Of a DNA stretch of 44,400 nt, positions 24,617 to 32,235 are shown piece after piece. The notes under the pieces were generated by a model that saw only the letters and a list, made by a program, of their open reading frames with translations, had not been told where the DNA came from and did not search any database. The stretch is from Verrucomicrobiales bacterium (GTDB taxonomy: Bacteria; Verrucomicrobiota; Verrucomicrobiia; Limisphaerales; UBA9464). Position 1 is the stretch's first letter; each line of letters starts with the position of its first letter. A program made the position numbers and the translations under genes. Location of the stretch: positions 1-44,400 of the forward strand of contig SYEM01000329.1 of NCBI GenBank assembly GCA_005801385.1, given 5' to 3'.

Positions 24617-25426
24617 ATGAAACGCCTCCCCTCGGTTCTCGCAGGCATCGCTCTGATGCTGGGCCGCGGTTTGTCCGCCCCGGGGGAGACCGCGGCCGTG
24701 ACACCGCCTCCGGTCGACGTCGTGATCGAGAGGATGGTGGAACGGTCACGGGTGGGTTTCGGGGATGACAATGGGCTCCAGCACACGTGGCGTCGGTTCA
24801 CGGTGGTGGAGGATCTCGACTCGAGTGGACGGGTGGAGAAACGCCGGACAAAGGAGCATGAGGTAGTGGGACACGGATCCGTCCAAGAAGCGCGGCTCGT
24901 CAAGGTGGATGGCCGTGAGGTCCCCGAGAAGGAGCTGCGGCGGGAGGGGGAACGCGAGAGGGAAAACCGGTCGCGATATGCCCAGCGGAGTGGACGCAAG
25001 GGCAACCTCGAGCTCGATGAAGCCCTCATTCGGAAGTTCAAATACCAGTGGGTGTCGAACGCTGTCGTTGATGGCCGCCTCAACTACGTCCTGGCCTTCA
25101 CTCCAGCACCCGGCCCGGACGCTCCCAGGATCGCCGACCGCATACTGTCACAGCTCGCGGGGAGGATCTGGGTTGATGGACAGACCTTCGAGGTCTCCAG
25201 AATCGAGGCGCAAAGCCTGAAGCGCATCACGTTCGGCGGCTTCCTTGCGGAGTTGTCCCGGCTCAGCTTCGAAATGGATCGACGCCCCCTTCCGGGTGGC
25301 GTCTGGGTCAACACCCGGCTCGACAGCCGGATAGAGGGCCGGAAGCTGTTCGACCGCTTCGCGACCCGGATGGAGGTGGTCCAGGACGGGTTCAGCTCGG
25401 CGACTCCGGAGTCGTCAACGCGCTGA
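24617..25426 (+). CDS. Secreted protein, LolA/LppX-like outer membrane lipoprotein-sorting-type domain
   Basis: 269 residues from ATG 24617; longer in-frame starts would cross the divergent sulfatase gene. A signal peptide is present (SVLAGIALMLGRGLSAPGE). The mature part has the pattern seen in verrucomicrobial and acidobacterial proteins related to the LolA fold: RRFTVVEDLDSSGRVEKRRT, LVKVDGREVPEKEL, the variable helix of Arg/Glu, then KFKYQWVSNAVVDGRLNYVL, IWVDGQTFEVSRIEAQS and GVWVNTRLDSRIEG (antiparallel strands). The last line could hold a lipid or hydrophobic ligand; that is inference from the fold class. Not in an obvious operon: it is divergent from the sulfatase and its 3' end overlaps the convergent TPR gene by 35 bases. 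Confidence 0.6.
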   Translation: MKRLPSVLAGIALMLGRGLSAPGETAAVTPPPVDVVIERMVERSRVGFGDDNGLQHTWRRFTVVEDLDSSGRVEKRRTKEHEVVGHGSVQEARLVKVDGREVPEKELRREGERERENRSRYAQRSGRKGNLELDEALIRKFKYQWVSNAVVDGRLNYVLAFTPAPGPDAPRIADRILSQLAGRIWVDGQTFEVSRIEAQSLKRITFGGFLAELSRLSFEMDRRPLPGGVWVNTRLDSRIEGRKLFDRFATRMEVVQDGFSSATPESSTR

Positions 25427-25808
25427 CCTTGGCGTTGACCCGGTGGAATGCGGGATGTTTCCGGGCACTGGCGAGATCGGGGTCCCGTTGCAGGGAACGG
25501 AAATCACGGAATCCAAGGTCCAGGGCGTGCTCCAGTTCCCGGCAGGCCCGTTCCGGTTCGCCGATCAGGGCCAGGCTGCAGGCCAGGTTGAAGCGGATCA
25601 CGGGATCGCCGGGACTGAGGGTTCTCAGGCGTTCGTCGATCACAAGGCCGTCCGCCGAACGGCCTCGGAGCCCGTAGGCGTCCCCGAGGGCTTCCAAGGC
25701 CTCGACATAGCCGGGATCCCGATCCACCAGCCGCTCGAGGAACTGGATCTCGATGTCGAGGTCGTGGGCCTCGCGGCGGCTGAGACGGCGTTTCACCGGT
25801 GGCTCCAT
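25392..25808 (-). CDS. Small TPR-repeat protein
   Basis: 138 residues carrying about two and a half tetratricopeptide repeats: DIEIQFLERLVDRDPGYVEA, LGDAYGLRGRSADGLVIDER, FNLACSLALIGEPERACREL. It ends with FRSLQRDPDLASARKHPAF, the TPR-end segment common in short bacterial tetratricopeptide proteins. No signal peptide, so cytosolic. The 3' end overlaps the 3' end of the gene at 24617-25426 by 35 bases in convergent orientation. Function unknown beyond protein interaction. Confidence 0.8.
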   Translation of the reverse strand: MEPPVKRRLSRREAHDLDIEIQFLERLVDRDPGYVEALEALGDAYGLRGRSADGLVIDERLRTLSPGDPVIRFNLACSLALIGEPERACRELEHALDLGFRDFRSLQRDPDLASARKHPAFHRVNAKVSALTTPESPS

Positions 25809-25972
25809 GTGGGACGAATTGTCTGATCCGAACCCGTCCCGTCAAGGCATGGGCGGGACAAACGCACGCTGGCGAGCCCCGGCCGACAGAGGAGGGATAT
25901 GTGCCAGGCAAAACGGTTTGCAGTCGGTCTCCGTCGCCAGATACTGGCCCTGCCGACCGTCCGCCCCCTTTC

Positions 25973-26560
25973 ATGAACGAGTGGAACATCCAGTCCCGCA
26001 GCTCCGCCTGCGCCCTCACCAGCCGGGAATTCCAGGATCACGAGCCGTGCCACACCGTGCTCCTGAACGCCCCCGCCGGAGGGTTTGAACGGCTGGACGT
26101 CAGCGAGGAGGCCTGGAAGGCGCAGGGTCAGGAGATCCTTTCGAGGCCCAACCTGATCTCGCATTGGCGAGGGGAATACCAGGCCCCACCCCCGGTCCCC
26201 CCAGAGCCCATCCGGCGGGATGATGCCGAGTCGCTCCTGCAGCGGCTGATCGGCCTCAGGGATCCCCGATACTCCGCGGCCTGCTACATCCTGTCGGTCA
26301 TGTTGGAGCGGAAGCGGCTGCTGAAGGTGAAGGCCCAGCTGCGCGAGAACGGCCAGCGGCTGTTCGTCTACGAGAACCCCCGGAGCGGAGATGTGTTCAC
26401 CATCGTCGACCCCGATCTCCAGCTGAACCAGCTCGACGAGGTCCAGCGTCAGGTTGCGGATCTCCTCGCCAAGGGGCCTCCCGGGGATCCCGCCGCTACC
26501 GCCGGGCCGGAGCCCTACTACGCTCCGGGGATCGTCCCCACCCTGCCGGGCGAGAACTGA
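25973..26560 (+). CDS. Conserved-looking hypothetical protein upstream of rnc
   Basis: 195 residues from ATG 25973; the earlier frame is unconserved and crosses the divergent TPR gene start. The N-terminus WNIQSRSSACALTSREFQD contains a Cys, and with the later EPCHTVLL Cys they could form a small metal site; this cannot be confirmed. The middle SLLQRLIGLRDPRYSAACYI - SVMLERKRLLKVKAQ is helical, and ENGQRLFVYENPRSGDVFTI is beta. No signal peptide. No family recognised. The gene is two bases before rnc, so it is part of a unit with RNase III and the DUF309 gene, which suggests a housekeeping RNA- or translation-related role. Confidence 0.7.
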   Translation: MNEWNIQSRSSACALTSREFQDHEPCHTVLLNAPAGGFERLDVSEEAWKAQGQEILSRPNLISHWRGEYQAPPPVPPEPIRRDDAESLLQRLIGLRDPRYSAACYILSVMLERKRLLKVKAQLRENGQRLFVYENPRSGDVFTIVDPDLQLNQLDEVQRQVADLLAKGPPGDPAATAGPEPYYAPGIVPTLPGEN

Positions 26561-26562
26561 TC

Positions 26563-27312
26563 GTGCCGTCCTCCCCACCCAACCTCGGCCCCCTGGAGCA
26601 GGCATTGGGTCACCCGTTCCGGGACCCGAACCTCCTGGTCTTGGCCCTGACGCACCCGTCTCTGGCCAACGAATCGGGAAGCGGGGCACTCCAGCAGCAC
26701 AACCAGCGGCTCGAGTTCCTGGGCGACGCCGTCCTTCAGCTGGTGATCACCCTGGAACTGTACCGCAGCTTTCCCATCTCCGGGGAGGGTCCCCTGACCC
26801 AGGCGAGGGCACAGATGGTCAACCGCTCCTCGCTGGCGGAGAAGGGGCGGCAACTGGGGCTCGGAGATCACCTGATCCTCAGCCGGGGCGAGGAGACGAC
26901 GGGTGGACGGACCCGGTCGTCGACCCTGGCCGACGGGTTCGAGGCGGTCATGGGGGCCGTGTTCCTGGACGGTGGATTCGAGCAGGCGGCCGGGGTGATC
27001 CGCAGGCTGTTCCGCGACGACTTCGGCGAACTCGACGCACTTCCGAACCTCGTCAATCCCAAGGGGGAGCTCCAGGAGCTGCTCCAGGCCAAATCCCCCA
27101 TACCACCCCGATACGAGCAGATCGCGGTCTCCGGCCCCGACCATTCCCGCCAGTTCGAATGCGCAGCCTACCATGGAGACGTCGAACTGGGCCGGGGACT
27201 GGGTCGCAGCAAGAAGCTGGCGGAAAGCGCCGCCGCGCTCGCGGCGCTCGAGCGATTGCGTCGGGCGGACGCGTCGGGTGGCCGGACTGCAGAGCCAGCA
27301 GGCCACCCGTGA
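26563..27312 (+). CDS. rnc: Ribonuclease III
   Basis: 249 residues from GTG 26563. The RNase III signature is HNQRLEFLGDAVLQL (residues ~46-60), with the catalytic acidic residues Glu51 and Asp55, and the second site LADGFEAVMGAVFLDGG. A C-terminal double-stranded RNA-binding domain follows (PKGELQELLQAKSPIPPRYE and GRGLGRSKKLAESAAALAAL). The enzyme cuts double-stranded RNA in rRNA processing and mRNA decay. The last 17 residues are unstructured (ASGGRTAEPAGHP). The stop overlaps the next start as GTGA. The preceding gene ends two bases upstream. Confidence 0.96.
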   Translation: MPSSPPNLGPLEQALGHPFRDPNLLVLALTHPSLANESGSGALQQHNQRLEFLGDAVLQLVITLELYRSFPISGEGPLTQARAQMVNRSSLAEKGRQLGLGDHLILSRGEETTGGRTRSSTLADGFEAVMGAVFLDGGFEQAAGVIRRLFRDDFGELDALPNLVNPKGELQELLQAKSPIPPRYEQIAVSGPDHSRQFECAAYHGDVELGRGLGRSKKLAESAAALAALERLRRADASGGRTAEPAGHP

Positions 27313-27743
27313 GCCGGAAGTCACCCAGGATCGCGGAGCGGATCGCCGGGTTTTCCGGGCGGGGATGGGATCCGCATTACCTGGGCTATTTCGACTGCTT
27401 CAACCGGCAGGAGTTCTACGAGGCCCATGATGTCCTGGAGGAACTCTGGCTCGCTGGCGGGAAAACGGCGGCGAACTATTCCTTCCACAAGGGGTTGATC
27501 CAGCTGGCTGGCGCTTTCGTCCATCTCCAGAAGGATCGGCTGGGGCCCGCCGTGGCCCTGTTCAACCTGGCCGACGCCAATCTCCGCAAATACCCCACGA
27601 GCCATGACGGGATCGACCTCACGGAGGTCCTGGCTCTGATCGTGGACTGGCGAGGCCGGGTCAACGAGCATCCCGAGGGTCCCAATCCCCTTCGAGGAGG
27701 GGCTCCTCCCCGACTGGCCTTGCCTGCTGTGGAGTCCCGCTGA
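27309..27743 (+). CDS. DUF309-family protein
   Basis: 144 residues from GTG 27309, chosen because it overlaps the rnc stop as GTGA. The family motif is FDCFNRQEFYEAHDVLEELW, followed by NYSFHKGLIQLAGAFVHLQK and GPAVALFNLADANLRKYP, all helical, as in DUF309 proteins (small helical bundle, metal-binding His/Glu residues proposed). The function is not known. Its translational coupling to RNase III is suggestive but common in this phylum only by inference. The C-terminal PNPLRGGAPPRLA is a tail. Followed by the hairpin at 27745-27798. Confidence 0.85.
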   Translation: MSRKSPRIAERIAGFSGRGWDPHYLGYFDCFNRQEFYEAHDVLEELWLAGGKTAANYSFHKGLIQLAGAFVHLQKDRLGPAVALFNLADANLRKYPTSHDGIDLTEVLALIVDWRGRVNEHPEGPNPLRGGAPPRLALPAVESR

Positions 27744-27744
27744 A

Positions 27745-27798
27745 CTGAAGGTCTTCGGGAGATGGGGCTTCGGGGACCATGGTCCCGGACGCCTTCAG
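27745..27798. terminator. Bidirectional hairpin between DUF309 gene and FAD oxidase gene
   Basis: CTGAAGG (27745-27751) pairs with CCTTCAG (27792-27798), and inside lies a perfect 14-base palindrome GGGACCATGGTCCC (27773-27786). The structure sits between convergent genes. No T-tract, so function as terminator is by position. Confidence 0.45.
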
Positions 27799-27820
27799 GG
27801 TCGGCGCCACCCCGATCCAT

Positions 27821-29140
27821 CTACGTTGGAATCCCCTGAGGGAATCTGAAGATGCGGTCCGGGTCATAGCGACGCTTCACGTCGATGAGCCGTCTGAGGT
27901 TGGGACCGTAGTAGGCGGATGCCCAGTCCTTGAAATCCCGCATCGGAAAATTCACATAGGCCCCCGGTTGCAGAAACCGGCGCATGTCCTCGTGGTAGTT
28001 CCGAAGCCAGGACCGCTGGGCATCCACGACGGAGGGCTTGTCGAGGACGGGCCAATGGATCGCCATCTCCAGGATGAAGTTGGATCGACGGTGGGGATAG
28101 GCCGTCGCCCCCGCGGGAATGTCCCTGACGGCACCGCCGATGGCGAACAGCAGCGCGAGATTCCGTTGTGCAGCCGTGCCGCCCGGCCATTTTCCAATCC
28201 AGCGCAGGAGGTTCTCGAGGCCTTCCGGACTGATCTCGGATTCCACGTACTGGTTCCGCGTGTCGAAGAGTCCGATGGGGTCGTTGGTCATCAGGGTGTC
28301 CCGTATCCACCAGAAGTCCCCGTGGCGGATGTCCTGAACCATGGGTTTGTGAAGAGTCAGGGCTGGTTGGAGGATCTCGATGAGTTCGTCGACGGGTCCC
28401 CAGTAGATCCCGAGGCATTCCACCCTCAGTTCCTTCGGGCTGGGGTTTGCCCCCGGGCGCGTCATGGAGATCTTGGACCGTGTGGACAGGGTCCTGGGAT
28501 GGGATTTCTGGATCCGCTGCAGGGCGAGCATCAGTTCGACCTGTCTTCCCGGATGCCAGACCAGGTTGAACCGGGTCAGGGTGGGCACCTCAGTGAGCCG
28601 GAAGGTGAGGGAGGTGGTCACCCCAAAATTGCCCCCGCCGCCCCCGCGCAAGGCCCAGAAGAGGTCAGGCTCACGCGAGACGCTGGTCTCGACCCTGGAG
28701 CCATCGGCCAGAACCATCTCCATCCGGATCAGCGCATCGCAGGACAGCCCCGTCCGGGTGGCCGAGAATCCCCAGCCGCCACCCAGTGTCATCCTGGCGA
28801 TCCCCACGGTGGGGCATCGGCCCGACGGAATGGCGACGGGATACGTCCTGAGGGCGGTGGCCATGTCCTCGTTGTTCGCCCCTCCCTGTGCCGTGACGGT
28901 TCCGTTGGCGATGTCCACGTCCACCCGGTCCATCGCCCGCACGCTGATCAGGAGTCCCGGGGTGGTTGAGAAGCCGGCATAGTTGTGGCCGCCGGACCGG
29001 ATGGCGAATGGCGTTCCGGTGTCCCGGGCCCAGAGGATGCACCGCTGGACATCCTGCCCATCGGCGCAGACCGCCACACCGATCGGACGGTCCTCGTCAT
29101 ACACCGAATTGTTGGGTCGCTGGGCGAAACTGTATCCCAT
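27821..29140 (-). CDS. FAD-linked oxidase (BBE-like, bicovalent flavin), main reading frame
   Basis: The frame from ATG 29140 gives 439 residues, but family resemblance starts upstream (LHGRLILPGEM), so the true N-terminus lies in the shifted frame at 29141-29307. The FAD_binding_4 domain has RPIGVAVCADGQDVQRCILW and RSGGHNYAGFS with the flavin-linking His52, and the second attachment Cys109 in GRCPTVGIARMTLGGGWGF, as in berberine-bridge-type enzymes. The C-terminal NFPMRDFKDWASAYYGPNLR then RYDPDRIFRFPQGI is the BBE domain. Expected role: oxidation of a sugar or phenolic alcohol with O2, in the periplasm if the Tat signal is used. It converges on the DUF309 gene. Confidence 0.88.
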   Translation of the reverse strand: MGYSFAQRPNNSVYDEDRPIGVAVCADGQDVQRCILWARDTGTPFAIRSGGHNYAGFSTTPGLLISVRAMDRVDVDIANGTVTAQGGANNEDMATALRTYPVAIPSGRCPTVGIARMTLGGGWGFSATRTGLSCDALIRMEMVLADGSRVETSVSREPDLFWALRGGGGGNFGVTTSLTFRLTEVPTLTRFNLVWHPGRQVELMLALQRIQKSHPRTLSTRSKISMTRPGANPSPKELRVECLGIYWGPVDELIEILQPALTLHKPMVQDIRHGDFWWIRDTLMTNDPIGLFDTRNQYVESEISPEGLENLLRWIGKWPGGTAAQRNLALLFAIGGAVRDIPAGATAYPHRRSNFILEMAIHWPVLDKPSVVDAQRSWLRNYHEDMRRFLQPGAYVNFPMRDFKDWASAYYGPNLRRLIDVKRRYDPDRIFRFPQGIPT

Positions 29141-29307
29141 CTCGCCAGGAAGGATGAGTCGTCCATGGAGATCCCGCCCCAGCGCCTCGAGGTCGCCAGC
29201 GCGGGTGGGAAGACGAGAGAGAAGGGCCCCCCCGCGACCGCTCCAAGCCTGAGAAAGCAGCGGCGTCCGAATCGGACCTGATGAGGGAGGGTGCGGGCGA
29301 CGCTCAT
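29141..29307 (-). pseudogene. Tat signal peptide and N-terminus of the FAD oxidase, split by a frameshift at a C7 tract
   Basis: A second frame starts at ATG 29307: MSVARTLPHQVRFGRRCFLR, then LGAVAGG, a twin-arginine signal (RRxFLR) that fits a secreted BBE-type enzyme. It runs out of phase at the homopolymer of seven Cs on the plus strand (29227-29233, G7 on the coding strand). Adding one G there joins it to the oxidase frame and yields AVAGGALLSRLPTRAGDLEA followed by LGRDLHGRLILPGEM, the expected continuation. The break may be a sequencing error in a homopolymer, a genuine null mutation, or slippage. Which one applies cannot be decided from a single sequence. Confidence 0.7.
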
Positions 29308-29408
29308 GGATGAGGATGAAAGGTTCCGTCCGTCCCGAACTTCCTGCGATACCTCCCGGGTTCCGTCCGGGTCCCCCGGAACCCCCTGTAAAATCAGGCG
29401 TTCCCGAT

Positions 29409-29493
29409 TGGTGCGCACGGCAGGACTTGAACCTGCACGCCTTACGGCACTACCACCTCAAAGTAGCGCGTCTGCCAATTCCGCCACGTGCGC
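29409..29493 (-). tRNA. tRNA-Leu, anticodon GAG
   Basis: Cloverleaf on the minus strand: acceptor GCGCACG pairs with CGTGCGC; anticodon arm CTACT-TTGAGGT-GGTAG gives anticodon GAG; long variable arm TGCCGTAAGGCG; T arm GCAGGTTCAAGTCCTGC. The 3' CCA is encoded. The long variable arm and the close likeness to tRNA-Leu(GAG) of other bacteria support the call. It lies 39 bases downstream of tRNA-Pro in the same direction. Confidence 0.95.
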
Positions 29494-29532
29494 GTAATCA
29501 GGGGTGTTTCACCGCCACCCGCGGGCTTGAGA

Positions 29533-29610
29533 TGGTCGGGGCGGTGAGATTTGAACTCACGACCTCCTGTACCCGAAACAGGCGCGCTAGCCAGGCTACG
29601 CTACGCCCCG
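29533..29610 (-). tRNA. tRNA-Pro, anticodon CGG
   Basis: Cloverleaf on the minus strand: acceptor CGGGGCG pairs with CGCCCCG; anticodon arm CCTGT-TTCGGGT-ACAGG gives anticodon CGG; T arm GTGAGTTCAAATCTCAC. The 3' CCA is encoded. It is upstream of tRNA-Leu in transcription order, so the two may be one transcript. Confidence 0.95.
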
Positions 29611-29657
29611 GACCAAAAAGCGTTGGGAAAATGGGAAACGAAGGCCGGTTTGCAAAG

Positions 29658-29696
29658 ACAATTCTGCGGGACAATTCGGCGGCGGCGGAACAATTC
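29658..29696. repeat. Three direct copies of ACAATTC upstream of the tRNA pair
   Basis: ACAATTC occurs at 29658-29664, 29671-29677 and 29690-29696 (GAATTGT on the tRNA strand). It lies about 50 bases above tRNA-Pro, where upstream activator or discriminator sites may sit. Spacing is 13 and 19 bases, so the repeat is not regular. Function unknown. Confidence 0.4.
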
Positions 29697-29769
29697 GGGA
29701 CCCACACGTGGACCCGAAGTGGACGACCAGGGAGAGCAGCCCGCAGTCCCAGCGGGCGCCGGGGCTGTG

Positions 29770-30714
29770 TCAGGGCTTCGCGGACTTCCTGCGGAGCGTG
29801 CGCTGAAGATCCCGGATGACGCGGTAGCCGATTCGCTTCACGCCATGCCTGTCGAGAAGTGCGCGGATCTCGGGGTCGTGGGTGAACGTCTCGAATTCCG
29901 CACTCCTGACCGCCCAGCTGCCGGTGATCGTTTTCAGTTCCTCCGTGGGCCTTCCTGCGTGGATGAAGATCTCCGTCACGCCCGGTTTGAGTTCTGCAAG
30001 ACGCCGCATCCAGAAGGCCTTCACCGCCTCGGGTTTCGAGTAGCCCATGTCGTGGACGAAGTCGTCGGTGAACAGGATGCCGTCCGCCGCGAACTTCGCC
30101 CGCCAGTGAGGCATGCCGGCCTTGTCGAAATCGGCCTGGGCCGCCATCCGGACCGGCAGGTCGAACTCGACAGCCAGCTGGCGGTAGACCTCCAGATAGG
30201 CCGGCTGGTACTGCAGGACGCCCATGTGCGAGTCGAGGTGGGTGACGTCGATCCCCGCCGCGAGGGCCTTGCGGATCTGGGCCCGCGATTCGATCTGGGC
30301 CTCATTTGGCGAGCCCTTCGCATACACCTGGGGAGCCTCGGACCAGAAGTAGCCGTCGGGGTCGATCAGTCCCGGCACCTGGTCGCTCGAGGCGACAGGA
30401 CCCCACCGGTAGCCCTTCCATTCCGAGGTCTGGACCAGATGCAGCCCGAAGTCCGATCCCGGATGCGTGCGGGCGAACGCCGCGATCTCCGGGAACCAGG
30501 GGCAGGGGACCATGATCGTTGCCGAGGTCATCAGGCCCTCCCCGAGGCAGTCCAACGTCGCCTGGTTGGCGGTGTGGCACATCCCGGTGTCGTCGCCGTT
30601 GAGGATCAGGATCCTCTCGTCGGACCGGTAGCCGAGGCGTTCGGCAAGAGTCTCGGCCCGGATGGGCAGAACGAGGAGGAGACCGGGAAGCAGAAGACGC
30701 AGGAGGAGGTTCAT
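29770..30714 (-). CDS. Secreted ChbG/YdjC-type carbohydrate deacetylase
   Basis: 314 residues from ATG 30714, giving the signal peptide [15 protein letters not shown]; upstream extension crosses the divergent pilin-like gene. The YdjC/ChbG TIM-like fold is shown by [17 protein letters not shown] (Asp41-Asp42, metal ligand), [34 protein letters not shown] and [14 protein letters not shown] (His ligands), and [13 protein letters not shown] near the end. ChbG removes an N-acetyl group from chitooligosaccharides. Here the exported form would act in the periplasm on an unknown acetylated sugar. No sugar transporter or chitinase gene is adjacent. Confidence 0.9.
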   Translation of the reverse strand: MNLLLRLLLPGLLLVLPIRAETLAERLGYRSDERILILNGDDTGMCHTANQATLDCLGEGLMTSATIMVPCPWFPEIAAFARTHPGSDFGLHLVQTSEWKGYRWGPVASSDQVPGLIDPDGYFWSEAPQVYAKGSPNEAQIESRAQIRKALAAGIDVTHLDSHMGVLQYQPAYLEVYRQLAVEFDLPVRMAAQADFDKAGMPHWRAKFAADGILFTDDFVHDMGYSKPEAVKAFWMRRLAELKPGVTEIFIHAGRPTEELKTITGSWAVRSAEFETFTHDPEIRALLDRHGVKRIGYRVIRDLQRTLRRKSAKP

Positions 30715-30804
30715 TCGAAGGGTGGGCCAAATGGGATATTCGCAAGGGCGCCCGTTGACAAGGATCCCACCGACGGTGGCCGATGGGCTCGAACGCCTGC
30801 GAAT

Positions 30805-30833
30805 CCGACAATCAAGAAATCCGGTCTTGTCGG
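30805..30833. promoter_or_regulatory. Inverted repeat in the divergent promoter region
   Basis: CCGACAA (30805-30811) is repeated inverted as TTGTCGG (30827-30833), 15 bases apart, 24 bases above the ATG of the prepilin-like gene and 91 bases above the ChbG-like ATG. Could be an operator or a leader hairpin. Confidence 0.35.
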
Positions 30834-30856
30834 TGGCCCGGTGTGACCCTAGACCC

Positions 30857-31603
30857 ATGGCCATGCTCCCCGGCCCGATCTCCCGGAAGGCGTTCACGCT
30901 GATCGAACTGCTGGTCGTCATCGCGATCATCGCGATCCTTGCCGGAATGCTGTTGCCCGCACTCGGCAAGGCCAAGGCCAAGGCCCTCACCATCCGATGC
31001 AATAACAACCATCGCCAGATCGGCATCGGCCTGCACATCTACGCCGATGACCACCAGGACTTCTTCCCGATCTATTCCGACTGGGGAACGATGGGGGGGA
31101 AGACTGGCAGGTTGACGCTTCATGGCGGTTTCGTGCCGGTCAGCAATCGTCCGATGAACCAATATGTCCCGGCATTCGAGAGCTGGCACTGTCCGGCCGA
31201 CAAGGGGGATTCGCTGTGGCAGGCGGAGTTCAAGCCCAAGAAATTGAAGAGCTGCTATGACGCCTGGGGCAACAGCTACCTCACCGTCTGGGCCGTCGAG
31301 ACGCTCCGTGTGAAACATGTGACCGGTGACTCCAAGGCGGCCAAAGGGTCCAAGGAGGCGCTGTCGATCAAGACGAGCGAGATCGCCAAGAGCGCCGCCA
31401 ACAAGCTCATCCAGGGCGACTGGCCGTGGTGGGCCGACCGTCGGAAGGAGGATCCCATGAGCCAGTGGCACAACTACAGGGGCCAGTATCGCATGAACGT
31501 CCTGTTCGGGGATGGGCACACCGAGTTCTTCGCTTTCCCGCAGTCGGCCTACCAATGGAACTACACAGGCCCGGCACCTGATCCGTCCTTCACGTGGTGG
31601 TGA
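30857..31603 (+). CDS. Prepilin-type N-terminal cleavage/methylation protein
   Basis: 248 residues from ATG 30857 (ATG 30863 also possible). The leader is [20 protein letters not shown], identical in its core to that of the gene at 10002-10823. After the pilin helix (to ~38) come [20 protein letters not shown], a Lys-rich middle ([20 protein letters not shown]), and the ending [16 protein letters not shown], the DG motif of these proteins. Probably inner-membrane anchored and exported; role unknown. It is divergent from the ChbG-like deacetylase, with the inverted repeat between. The lipoprotein gene follows 57 bases downstream. Confidence 0.87.
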   Translation: MAMLPGPISRKAFTLIELLVVIAIIAILAGMLLPALGKAKAKALTIRCNNNHRQIGIGLHIYADDHQDFFPIYSDWGTMGGKTGRLTLHGGFVPVSNRPMNQYVPAFESWHCPADKGDSLWQAEFKPKKLKSCYDAWGNSYLTVWAVETLRVKHVTGDSKAAKGSKEALSIKTSEIAKSAANKLIQGDWPWWADRRKEDPMSQWHNYRGQYRMNVLFGDGHTEFFAFPQSAYQWNYTGPAPDPSFTWW

Positions 31604-31660
31604 CGGCCTGTCGATCGGGTTCGTCACCTTTGGATTTCTCGCCAAGGATTCACCGGCCGA

Positions 31661-32080
31661 ATGCACTCCGGCTCCCACCCATCCATCAAGTCCCCTGCAG
31701 CGCCCGGTTGGATTGGGCGTGGTTTTGACCGCGGACCGGTCCAAGCCGGAGTCCTTCTGGTGATGCTCCTGACCGGGTGTGGCCCAACTCCACCCGACGC
31801 TGCGTCGACCGCTGGGCCGACTCAGCATCCCGCCATGGCTCCGCTCGACTACCTCTCGGCCCAGGGACGGGGGAAGCGTCGGGCCGAGAACGTCGTCGCC
31901 CTGGCACAGGTGCAGAAGGCGATCCAGGAGTTCCAGGCCACCGAAAACCGTTGGCCGACGGATCTGGAGGAACTCGTCCGTGCGGGCCTGCTGGCCTCGG
32001 TTCCGGGGGTGCCGGCCGGACAACGAGTCGCCTACGACCCCGCCACCGGGGCCGTCCGGATGGCCCCGGTGGCGCGTTAG
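31661..32080 (+). CDS. Small putative lipoprotein
   Basis: 139 residues from ATG 31661. The hydrophobic segment VQAGVLLVMLLTGCG ends in a lipobox (LTGC), with Cys40 as the expected lipidated residue. A long N-terminal region before it (HSGSHPSIKSPAAPGWIGRG) is unusual for a type II signal, so the start may lie further in; a start near GTG in that region would be more typical. The mature part has a helical repeat (NVVALAQVQKAIQEFQATEN) followed by RWPTDLEELVRAGLL and a short C-terminal beta hairpin (YDPATGAVRMAPVAR), similar to the C-terminal part of pseudopilin-like proteins. Downstream of the prepilin-like gene on the same strand. Function unknown. Confidence 0.65.
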   Translation: MHSGSHPSIKSPAAPGWIGRGFDRGPVQAGVLLVMLLTGCGPTPPDAASTAGPTQHPAMAPLDYLSAQGRGKRRAENVVALAQVQKAIQEFQATENRWPTDLEELVRAGLLASVPGVPAGQRVAYDPATGAVRMAPVAR

Positions 32081-32235
32081 GTCGGCCTCCCTGGCTCACC
32101 AGCAGGACCATCGAGGCCCAAGGTCTCCCGGGCGGGCTTTGCAGGGACCGCGTGCTGTACAGGATTCCGGCAAAGGCTCAGCCTGTTGGCAGACCTTCGA
32201 ACTCGATCCGAAGGACCTCGCATACTGTCGATTCC

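Noticed and set aside
31777-32235. Upstream extension of the DUF11 protein by 153 residues
   Set aside because: It overlaps the lipoprotein gene in another frame, and the ATG at 32236 is followed by a clear signal peptide.
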